Below, piece by piece: positions 1 to 6,160 of a stretch of 7,461 nucleotides of DNA. The notes under the pieces were generated by a model. The model was not told the DNA's origin. It was given only the letters and a program-made list of their open reading frames with translations, and ran no database searches. The position numbers were made by a program, and so were the translations under genes. Each line of letters opens with the position of its first letter. Within the stretch, counting starts at the first letter, position 1. The stretch is taken from NCBI GenBank assembly GCA_021784255.1, contig JAJXSZ010000152.1, positions 1 through 7,461 of the forward strand, read 5' to 3'. The stretch is from Pseudomonadota bacterium. Its GTDB lineage: Bacteria > Pseudomonadota > Alphaproteobacteria > Acetobacterales > Acetobacteraceae.

Positions 1-269
1 GACGGACGGGATGTTGAGGCTCGGGTCAGTTCCGTTCGTGCCGGGTATCGGAGGAATGCCAGGTGGGCGCGTCCAACAACCATATGGCTGATGCTGGCGG
101 CGGATGTTGTAGGTCAGGTTGACCAGGCCGATTTTCAGCTGCGCCCTGGCGATGCCGATGCTGCGCACCCGCCCACTTCAGCGCCTTGCGGAAGGTCCAG
201 GTCATCGCCCTTCGCCGACAACTCCCGCGGCCGCTCGCCAACGTCAAAGAACCCAGGCGGCCCGATCAT
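1..269 (-). pseudogene. IS5-type transposase remnant, internally deleted and frameshifted, cut by window edge
   Basis: Two pieces of a DDE transposase appear to be joined on the minus strand. From an ATG at 269, preceded by a good ribosome-binding sequence (GGGAG, 7 bases away), the frame reads MIGPPGFFDVGERPRELS then AKGDDLD. This resembles the conserved N-terminus of a group of IS5-family transposases (GFFD-x-x-ER-x-x-x-LSAKGD). After about 25 residues the likeness stops. In another frame, from about 168 downwards, the sequence reads VRSIGIARAQLKIGLV followed by NLTYNIRR, which resembles the C-terminal end of the same enzymes. This frame stays open to the left edge. The central several hundred bases that encode the catalytic DDE core are missing, so the element cannot make an active transposase. 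A further frame at about 205-170 (TFRKALKWAG) may be part of the same C-terminal region, displaced by an indel. No terminal inverted repeat was found; the left end lies outside the window. The family call is from memory of motifs. Confidence 0.55.
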
Positions 270-950
270 CTCCGCTCTCCCGCAACGCCAACAGAGAATC
301 GGATCGATGCCCATCGAGACGCCGGGTTCTTGGAGGTGTCCAGTTGTCGGCGGTGCCGCGGCGGCGTCCTCGGCGCCCACCGCGGACGGTCCGGCGTAGC
401 CTTCCCCGAACCAGGCGTTGCGCGACATGCGGATCAGCTCCGCCGGGAACCTGCGAACGCCACCGCGCTGGCCTCGGACCGCGGCGATGCGGCTGTCGGC
501 ATCCTCCGCCCGGGAATACCAGATGGTGGCGGAACGGTCGCGGTGATGGCGGCACCGCTGCGCAACGGCGGCGCGACGGGCATGGCGGCGAGCCCCTCAC
601 CGCCGTCTTCATGTCGGACCCGGCACAATCACCGCGCCTCGATACCGGGGCGCCGGTGCGGCAGTTTGGCATGACGCTGGCCGGAGCACGGATCGCGACA
701 GCGCTCGCCGGGGGGTGAATCGCTGAAAGAGGCAGCCTTCGCCGCCGATCACCGGAACGGCAGTTGCCCGCGCCAATTCCATTGCCATCGTCGCGTGACG
801 TAGCGCAGCCGGGCACACATTCCCTTGGCCCGCGGTCCGGCCGCATGCGGTTTTCTTCTGCCGGTGGTTCGCGGCATAACCGATCCGCCTGGTGGGGCAA
901 ACGTTCGCGGTGCCGGCATGGTCTGCCCATGGCGGGCGGCCGCGCTCCCA
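270..950. other. Gene-free stretch with only GC-driven open frames
   Basis: Every frame here has long openings, but the translations are rich in Arg, Pro, Ala and Gly. They lack recognisable motifs and overlap each other on both strands, as expected by chance in GC-rich DNA. A minus-strand frame that is open upstream of the transposase remnant (through roughly 540-270, reading for example ATIWYSRAEDADSRIA and ELIRMSRNAWFGEGYAG) looks slightly more protein-like. I cannot assign it to a family; it could be a decayed gene. I see no tRNA, no convincing repeat array and no intact insertion sequence. The stretch joins the transposase remnant on its left, so it may be a decayed insertion-prone region. 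Confidence 0.5.
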
Positions 951-964
951 TTGATCGGGATCAA
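951..964 (+). promoter_or_regulatory. Perfect FNR/ANR/FixK-type binding site upstream of the exporter operon
   Basis: TTGATCGGGATCAA matches the FNR-class consensus TTGAT-N4-ATCAA at all ten defined positions. Its centre is about 104 bases upstream of the ATG at 1062. If it acts as a class II activator site (centre near -41.5), transcription would start near 999 and give a leader of about 60 bases; only a poor -10 can be seen near 987-993, which fits an activator-dependent promoter. FNR, Anr and FixK proteins are CRP-family regulators that respond to low oxygen. No other strong gene start lies nearby on the minus strand, so the exporter operon is the likely target. The match is read directly from sequence; oxygen control is inference. 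Confidence 0.65.
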
Positions 965-1061
965 GGCGGGCGTGGACCGGGTTGGCCAAAGAGGGATGTC
1001 ACCCGAGCCGGTTCGCTTGCCGCACGACGGCATCGACCGACGCTGCGGAGCAGCCTGAGCC

Positions 1062-2108
1062 ATGTCGAAGAAAGCCCGCCTGATTGCCGCGATTCTGCTG
1101 CTGCTGGTCCTGGCCGGGGGCGGGTGGCTCTACGCGCGGCAGGCGGCGATGCGGGGTGGTCCGGCGCTCACCTTCTATGGCGACGTCGATATCCGCGAGG
1201 TTCAGCCGACATTCAACGCGAGCGGTCACATCGCCTCGATGCCGGTGCAGGAAGGAGCCGTCGTGCATCGCGGCGAACTGCTCGCCAGGCTCGACGACAC
1301 CCGCTACGCCGCCTCGCTCGCCCAGGCCAAGGCAACGGCACAGAACCTCAAGGCGGCCCTGGACAAGCTGCTCGCGGGGTCCCGGCCGGAGGAGATCGCG
1401 CAGGCGAAGGCGACGATGGATGCGCTTCGCATCACCTACCGCAACGACGAGGTCAGGTATCGCCGCTACGCCGCGCTCGCCGTCACGCATGCGGCGACGT
1501 TGCAACAACGTGATGATGCCCGGGCGGCGTTCGAGGCGGCCGGCCAGCAATACGCGGCCGCGCAGCAGGCGTACATCCTGGCGCTGAAAGGGCCGCGGCA
1601 GGAGGATATCGACGCTGCCCGAGCGGCCTATGCGGCCGCAACCGCCGCGGTGGCGCTGGCGCAGCGGGCATATGACGACACCAGCCTCCATGCCCCCGCT
1701 GACGGGGTCATCGAGGACCGGATCCTCGAGCCCGGCGATATGGCCTCCCCGTCGGTGCCTGTCTTCACCATGGCATTGACCAGCCCGCTCTGGGTGCGCG
1801 CCTATGTGCCCGAGAGCGAGCTTGGCCGCATCCGTTACGGCATGGCAGCGACGGTGACGACGGACAGCGAGCCCGGAACGGTCTATCACGGCTGGGTCGG
1901 CTATCTCTCGCCGACCGCCGAGTTCACGCCGAAGACGGTGGAAACGCCGGGGTTGCGCACGGCGCTGGTCTACCAGATGCGCGTCTATGTCTGCGATCCG
2001 CGCGACCAGCTGCGGCTGGGCATGCCGGCGACGGTGCACATTGATCCGCAGCAGGCGCCACCGCCAGCGCGCCCGGGGTGCGGGGGCGGCCATGCCGGCG
2101 GCGGCTGA
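1062..2108 (+). CDS. ybhG: YbhG-like HlyD-family membrane fusion protein of an ABC exporter
   Basis: This is a periplasmic adaptor of 348 residues (E. coli YbhG is about 330) expected to link the inner-membrane ABC pump to an outer-membrane channel. A basic N-terminus (MSKKAR) precedes one hydrophobic segment at about 7-25, which acts as a signal anchor. A lipoyl/biotinyl half-domain follows at about 38-80 (YGDVDIREVQ, then VQEGAVVHRGELLARLDD). A long Ala/Gln-rich alpha-helical hairpin covers about 82-205. The second lipoyl half is at about 207-237 (HAPADGVIEDRILEPGD). The beta-barrel region contains WVRAYV and SPTAEFTPKTVET (283-295), the latter highly characteristic of YbhG. The Gly-rich tail after about 330 is encoded partly in the overlap with the next gene. 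The start has GGAG 11 bases upstream, rather far, but it places the anchor correctly. It is the first gene of a four-gene operon, downstream of an FNR-type box. In E. coli this operon is repressed by CecR and linked to sensitivity to cefoperazone and chloramphenicol; the substrate here is unknown. Confidence 0.92.
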   Translation: MSKKARLIAAILLLLVLAGGGWLYARQAAMRGGPALTFYGDVDIREVQPTFNASGHIASMPVQEGAVVHRGELLARLDDTRYAASLAQAKATAQNLKAALDKLLAGSRPEEIAQAKATMDALRITYRNDEVRYRRYAALAVTHAATLQQRDDARAAFEAAGQQYAAAQQAYILALKGPRQEDIDAARAAYAAATAAVALAQRAYDDTSLHAPADGVIEDRILEPGDMASPSVPVFTMALTSPLWVRAYVPESELGRIRYGMAATVTTDSEPGTVYHGWVGYLSPTAEFTPKTVETPGLRTALVYQMRVYVCDPRDQLRLGMPATVHIDPQQAPPPARPGCGGGHAGGG

Positions 2109-3870
2109 TCCGGTGCCGGCGCTGCGCTGTGCCGGTCTGCGCCGCCGCTTTCGCATCGGCAGGCGCGTGGTCGTGGCGCTGGACGACATCGATGTCAGCG
2201 TCGCACGCGGCGGCATCACCGGATTGATCGGGGCGGACGGCGCGGGCAAGACGACGCTGATGCGGCTGGCCGCCGGGCTGCTGCAGCCGGATGCCGGGCG
2301 GATCGAGGTGCTGGGCATCGACGTGGCGCGCGAGCCGCTGAAGGTGCAGACGCGCGTCGGTTACATGCCGCAGCATTTCGGCCTCTACGAGGACCTGTCG
2401 GTCAGGGAGAACCTGGATCTTTACGCCGATCTGCAGGGTGTTTTGCCAGCGCAACGACCGGCGCGCTACGCCGAGCTGCTGCATATGACCGGACTCGGCC
2501 CGTTCACCGCGCGGATGGCCGGCCGGCTTTCGGGAGGGATGAAGCAGAAGCTCGGCCTTGCCTGCACGCTGCTGCAGCCGCCCGAGCTGCTCCTGCTTGA
2601 CGAGCCGACCGTGGGCGTCGATCCGGTGTCGCGGCGCGAGTTGTGGCAGATCATCGATCACCTGACGCGCAACCTCGACGCCACCGTGCTGTTCAGCACC
2701 GCCTATCTCGACGAGGCCGAGCGCTGCGACACGGTGCTGGTGTTGCATGAGGGCCGCCTGCTTGCCAGCGGGCCGCCGCGCGAGATCGCAGCGGGGATGG
2801 ACGGGCGCAGTTTCCGCGCCACCGCCGCTCTCGGGCGACGGCAACTGCAGGCGCGGCTTGCGGGCCTGCCCTGGGTGGTCGATGCGGTGATTCAGGGTGG
2901 CGGCGTGCGGGTGGTGACGCAGGCGGGCGCATCGCCCGATCCCGCGACGATGCGCCCGGCCGCAGCGGATGTTCGCTTCGTGCCCGTGCCGCCGCGGTTC
3001 GAGGACGGACTCGTTGCGCGTCTGCGCGCCGAGTCGGGTCGCGACGCGGCGGCGCCTGGTGGCATGGCGGCGGGCGATGCGGGGGTCGTTGCATCCCCGC
3101 CGGGCGCGGACGACGATATCATCGTCGTCGAGCACCTGACGCGCCGGTTCGGCCTCTTCGCGGCGGTGGACGACATCAGCTTCCGCGTTCGCCGCGGCGA
3201 GATCTTCGGTCTGCTGGGCGCCAATGGCGCCGGCAAGTCGACCACGTTCCGCATGCTGTGCGGCCTGCTGCCACCGAGTTCCGGCCGTCTGCGTGTCGCG
3301 GGCTTCGACCTGCGCAATGCGGCCGCTCCCGCGCGCGGGCGGATCGGCTACATGGCGCAGAAATTCTCGCTCTACGGCGACCTGTCGGTGGCGCAGAACC
3401 TGCGCTTCTTCGCCAGCGCCTACCGCCTGCACGGGGCTCGCCGGACCGCGCGCATGGCCTGGGCAATCCGGGAGTTCGACCTGGCGGCCATGCTCGAGGC
3501 GACGGCGCGCGACCTGCCGCTCGGCTTCAAGCAGCGCCTGGCGCTCGCCTGCGCGCTGATGCACGAGCCGGACATCCTGTTCCTCGACGAGCCGACGTCG
3601 GGAGTCGACCCGCTGGCGCGGCGGGAGTTCTGGCGCCGCATCAACGCGCTCGCCGAGGCAGGCGTCACGGTGCTGGTCACGACGCATTTCATGGAGGAAG
3701 CCGAGTACTGCGACCGGCTCGTGATCATGGCGCAGGGCCGCGTGCTGGCCGCCGGCGAGCCGGAGGCGATCAAGGCCGCCGCGCGCGGCGCGAACCGGCC
3801 CGACCCCACCATGGAAGATGCTTTCATCGCGGTGATCGAGGCCGCCGACAAGCGGACGCTCGCGGCATGA
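2092..3870 (+). CDS. ybhF: YbhF-like ABC exporter ATPase with two fused nucleotide-binding domains
   Basis: This cytoplasmic ATPase of 592 residues (E. coli YbhF is about 580) powers the exporter. NBD1 (about 8-235) has Walker A GADGAGKT (47-54), Q-loop Gln94, signature LSGGM (146-150) and Walker B LLLLDEP (D170, E171). NBD2 (about 343-562) has Walker A GANGAGKS (376-383), Q423, Walker B ILFLDEP (D499, E500) and switch His532 (TTHF). The domains are unequal: Ala204 occupies the NBD1 switch-histidine position (STAY), and the NBD2 signature is degenerate (LPLGF, 475-479). A linker at about 240-340 ends with an Ala/Gly-rich stretch. The C-terminus has DPTMEDAFI, typical of ABC-2-linked ATPases. 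The ATG at 2092 was chosen because the first domain begins right after it and a GGGGG sequence precedes it; upstream in-frame codons lie inside ybhG and give Arg-rich, unlikely protein. It overlaps ybhG by 17 bases and the next gene by 4. The GADGAGK, LGPFTAR and EPDILFLDEPTSGVDP motifs match E. coli YbhF as I recall it. Confidence 0.93.
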   Translation: MPAAADPVPALRCAGLRRRFRIGRRVVVALDDIDVSVARGGITGLIGADGAGKTTLMRLAAGLLQPDAGRIEVLGIDVAREPLKVQTRVGYMPQHFGLYEDLSVRENLDLYADLQGVLPAQRPARYAELLHMTGLGPFTARMAGRLSGGMKQKLGLACTLLQPPELLLLDEPTVGVDPVSRRELWQIIDHLTRNLDATVLFSTAYLDEAERCDTVLVLHEGRLLASGPPREIAAGMDGRSFRATAALGRRQLQARLAGLPWVVDAVIQGGGVRVVTQAGASPDPATMRPAAADVRFVPVPPRFEDGLVARLRAESGRDAAAPGGMAAGDAGVVASPPGADDDIIVVEHLTRRFGLFAAVDDISFRVRRGEIFGLLGANGAGKSTTFRMLCGLLPPSSGRLRVAGFDLRNAAAPARGRIGYMAQKFSLYGDLSVAQNLRFFASAYRLHGARRTARMAWAIREFDLAAMLEATARDLPLGFKQRLALACALMHEPDILFLDEPTSGVDPLARREFWRRINALAEAGVTVLVTTHFMEEAEYCDRLVIMAQGRVLAAGEPEAIKAAARGANRPDPTMEDAFIAVIEAADKRTLAA

Positions 3871-4991
3871 ACCCGGTCGCGCTCAGGCGCCTGCGCGGGC
3901 TGCTGCGCAAGGAATTCCTTCAGATCTGGCGCGATCCATCGGCACTGGCGATCGCGTTTCTGCTCCCCGCGGTGCTGCTGCTGATCTTCGGCTACGGGGT
4001 TTCGTTGGATGCACGTAACGTGCCGCTGGCGCTGGTGACGCAGCGTCCCGGCGCGCTGGCCGCAAGCTTCACGGCGGCTTTCTCCCATTCGCCCTATTTC
4101 CGGCCACGGCCGTTCCTGACGATCCAGGAGGCCGAGCGCGCGATGCGTGCGCACGAGGTGCAGGGCATTGTCTGGCTGCCGAGCGACTTTGCGCGCCGCG
4201 CGCAAGCCGGCGGCGATGCGCCGATCGGGGTGATCGTGAATGGTGTCGACGCCAACGACGCCCGCATCGTCGAGGGGTATGTGCAACAGGTCTGGGCGAC
4301 CTGGCTGACGGCGCGGGCGCGGCGGCGGGGCGAGGCCGCGCCGACGCCGCTCTCGGTTCAGCCTCGGGTGCGGTTCAACCCGGCGGTGAGCAGCCGCGAC
4401 TACCTGGTGCCAGGGTTGATCGCGGTGATCATGACGCTGACCGGTGCGCTGCTGACGGCGCTGGTGATCGCGCGGGAGTGGGAACGCGGCACGATGGAAG
4501 CGCTGATGGTCACCCGCGTGACGATGCGCGAGATCCTGCTTGCCAAGCTGATCCCCTATTTCCTGCTCGGCATGGGGGGCATGGCGGCGTCGGTCGCGAT
4601 CGCCGTGCTGCTGTTCGGGGTGCCGCTGGCGGGGTCGTGGTGGGTGCTGGCCGGCGCCTCGGCGCTGTTCATGCTGGCCGCCCTCGGCATGGGGCTGCTG
4701 ATCTCCGGCTTTGCGCGCAGCCAGTTCGTCGCCGGGCAGATCGCCCTGATCGTGACGTTTCTGCCGGCCTTCCTTCTTTCCGGCTTCGTCTTTGACATCG
4801 GCAGCATGCCGCGCGCGGTGCAGTGGATCACGCATGTTGTCGCGGCGCGCTATTTCGTTGCCATCCTGCAATCGGTGTTTCTCGCCGGGAATGTCTGGCC
4901 GGTCATCCTGCCCAACGCGCTGGCGCTGGCGGTGATAGCGGCGATCTTCCTGGGCCTCGCGCGCACCGTGTTCCGCCGGCGCCTGGACTGA
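3867..4991 (+). CDS. ybhS: YbhS-like ABC-2 family exporter permease
   Basis: This is an inner-membrane permease of 374 residues (E. coli YbhS is 377), one half of the transport channel. An amphipathic N-terminal elbow (LLRKEFLQIWRDPSA, about 12-26) leads into TM1 (about 26-45, ending FGYG). A large periplasmic domain follows at about 47-177 and ends in FNPAVSSRDYLVPG (170-183). Five further membrane segments lie at about 181-201, 232-252, 257-280, 287-309 and 345-366. The cytoplasmic loop after TM2 has AREWERGTMEAL, the hallmark of ABC-2 transporters. LSGFVFDIGSMP (about 304-315) and ARYFVAILQSVFLAGN precede the last segment, and the protein ends in RRRLD as in the YbhS family. The ATG overlaps the ybhF stop codon (ATGA), so translation is probably coupled. 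It should pair with the YbhR-like permease to form a heterodimer with the two-domain ATPase. The family is secure; the transported compound cannot be read from sequence. Confidence 0.92.
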   Translation: MNPVALRRLRGLLRKEFLQIWRDPSALAIAFLLPAVLLLIFGYGVSLDARNVPLALVTQRPGALAASFTAAFSHSPYFRPRPFLTIQEAERAMRAHEVQGIVWLPSDFARRAQAGGDAPIGVIVNGVDANDARIVEGYVQQVWATWLTARARRRGEAAPTPLSVQPRVRFNPAVSSRDYLVPGLIAVIMTLTGALLTALVIAREWERGTMEALMVTRVTMREILLAKLIPYFLLGMGGMAASVAIAVLLFGVPLAGSWWVLAGASALFMLAALGMGLLISGFARSQFVAGQIALIVTFLPAFLLSGFVFDIGSMPRAVQWITHVVAARYFVAILQSVFLAGNVWPVILPNALALAVIAAIFLGLARTVFRRRLD

Positions 4992-4996
4992 CGGCG

Positions 4997-6106
4997 ATGT
5001 GGCGGCAGGTTCTGGCGCTGGTGATCAAGGAACTGCTCGCGGTGCTGCGCGATCCGAAGAGCCGCATGGTGCTGATCGGCCCGCCGCTGATCCAGCTCGT
5101 GGTGTTCGGCTATGCGGCCACCTTCGACCTCAACCACGTGCCGATGGCGGTCTACAACCAGGATTCCAGCCAGGCATCGCGCGAGCTGGTGGCGCATTTT
5201 GCCGGCTCGCCGACGTTTCGGGTGGTGGCGATGCTGCGCAGCGGGCGGCACATCGACACGCTGATCGACTCGCGGCAGGCGCAGCTCGTGCTGGTGATCG
5301 ACCGGCGCTTCACGCGCGATCTGCTGACCCGTCGACCGGCCCCGGTGCAGGCCATCGTCGATGGGCGGAACTCCAACACGGCGCTGCTGATAGAGGGTTA
5401 TGCCAATACCATCCTGACGGATTTCGCCCTGCGCTGGGGGCGGGCGCATGGTGGGCCGGCGCCGCCGGCGGTGCTCGACACGCGTGCGCTCTACAATCCC
5501 ACGCTCAGTTCGCGCTGGTTCATCGTGCCGGGCATCGTGGCGCTGCTGACGCAGGTGGTCACCCTGCTGGTGGTCGGCCTGTCGGTCGCGCGCGAGCGCG
5601 AGACCGGAACGTTCGACCAGTTGCTGGTCACACCGATGCGTCCGGTGGACATCCTGCTCGGCAAGGGGCTGCCCGGCCTGCTGATCGGTGTGCTCGAGGC
5701 CTCGGCGATCATCGCCGCCGCGGTGTGGTGGTTCGATGTGCCGCTGCGCGGCGGGTTGCTGGCGCTCTATTTCGGGCTGCTGCTGTTCGTGATCGCGGTG
5801 ACGGGGATCGGGTTGATGATCTCCTCGCTGGTCTCGACACAGCAGCAGGCGCTGCTCGGGGCGTTCCTGTTCATGGTGCCGTCGGTCATCCTTTCCGGCT
5901 TTGCCACGCCGATCGCCAACATGCCGGCCTGGGTGCAGGACCTGACGCTGGTCAACCCGATGCGCTATTTCCTGGTGATCGTGCGCGCGGTGTTCCTCGA
6001 GGGCGCGGGCGTGGCGGCACTCGTTTCGCAAGAGTGGCCAATGGCGGCGATCGGCGCGGTCAGCCTGGTGGCGGCGACGTGGCTGTTCCGCCGGCGCGCG
6101 ATCTGA
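4997..6106 (+). CDS. ybhR: YbhR-like ABC-2 family exporter permease
   Basis: This is the second inner-membrane permease, of 369 residues (E. coli YbhR is 368). The N-terminal elbow VIKELLAVLRDPKSR (about 9-23) leads into TM1 (about 24-42). A periplasmic domain at about 44-173 contains DGRNSNTA (122-129) and YNPTLSSRWFIVPG (166-179). Five more membrane segments lie at about 178-197, 226-246, 252-279, 286-306 and 347-365. The ABC-2 loop reads AREREGT-like (ARERETGTFDQLL, 198-210). STQQQALLGAF (280-290) and NPMRYFLVIVRAVFLEG are close to YbhR and distinguish it from its partner. Only five bases separate the ATG from the ybhS stop. An in-frame upstream extension to about 4823 would lie inside ybhS and lacks the elbow structure, so the ATG at 4997 is preferred. 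It is the last gene of the operon; a GC-rich inverted repeat follows. No outer-membrane factor gene follows, so the pump would have to borrow a TolC-type channel encoded elsewhere. Confidence 0.92.
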   Translation: MWRQVLALVIKELLAVLRDPKSRMVLIGPPLIQLVVFGYAATFDLNHVPMAVYNQDSSQASRELVAHFAGSPTFRVVAMLRSGRHIDTLIDSRQAQLVLVIDRRFTRDLLTRRPAPVQAIVDGRNSNTALLIEGYANTILTDFALRWGRAHGGPAPPAVLDTRALYNPTLSSRWFIVPGIVALLTQVVTLLVVGLSVARERETGTFDQLLVTPMRPVDILLGKGLPGLLIGVLEASAIIAAAVWWFDVPLRGGLLALYFGLLLFVIAVTGIGLMISSLVSTQQQALLGAFLFMVPSVILSGFATPIANMPAWVQDLTLVNPMRYFLVIVRAVFLEGAGVAALVSQEWPMAAIGAVSLVAATWLFRRRAI

Positions 6107-6115
6107 CCGCGGCCG

Positions 6116-6153
6116 GGCCGGGCGCGCGAGGCAACGGCGAAAGGCGCCCGGCC
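6116..6153. terminator. GC-rich inverted repeat between convergent genes, terminator-like
   Basis: GGCCGGGCGC (6116-6125) can pair perfectly with GCGCCCGGCC (6144-6153), giving a 10-bp stem and an 18-base loop. The right arm also lies within a perfect 16-bp palindrome at 6144-6159 (GCGCCCGG-CCGGGCGC), so alternative foldings are possible. The structure fills the 54-base gap between the ybhR stop and the stop of the convergent PLP-enzyme gene and could serve both strands. Neither side carries a T-tract, so it is not a classical intrinsic terminator; a Rho-dependent or structure-only role is possible. Confidence 0.4.
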
Positions 6154-6160
6154 GGGCGCG

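Noticed and set aside
841..859. Palindrome CCGCATGCGG followed by TTTTCTTCT, resembling a terminator
   Set aside because: The palindrome leaves almost no loop and only about three stable base pairs once a loop is allowed. No gene is seen ending just before it.
244..951. Minus-strand open frame of 235 codons upstream of the operon
   Set aside because: The composition is almost entirely Arg, Pro, Ala and Gly and it overlaps the transposase remnant in a different frame. There is no family resemblance.
764..1513. Plus-strand open frame of 249 codons running into ybhG
   Set aside because: It covers the FNR-type box and overlaps the first third of ybhG in another frame. Its translation is Arg/Gly-rich and lacks motifs.
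1924..3687. Long minus-strand open frame of 587 codons opposite ybhG and ybhF
   Set aside because: Its translation is dominated by Arg, Ala, His and Gln with no family motifs, and it lies opposite two unmistakable plus-strand genes. It is an antisense artefact of GC-rich codon use.
3420..4871. Long minus-strand open frame of 483 codons opposite ybhF and ybhS
   Set aside because: It is rich in Arg, His and Gln, has no recognisable domain, and is antisense to conserved ATPase and permease sequence.
4850..6031. Minus-strand open frame of 393 codons opposite the ybhR permease
   Set aside because: It is a highly charged, repetitive-looking translation produced by the complement of membrane-protein codons; there is no plausible start context or family.
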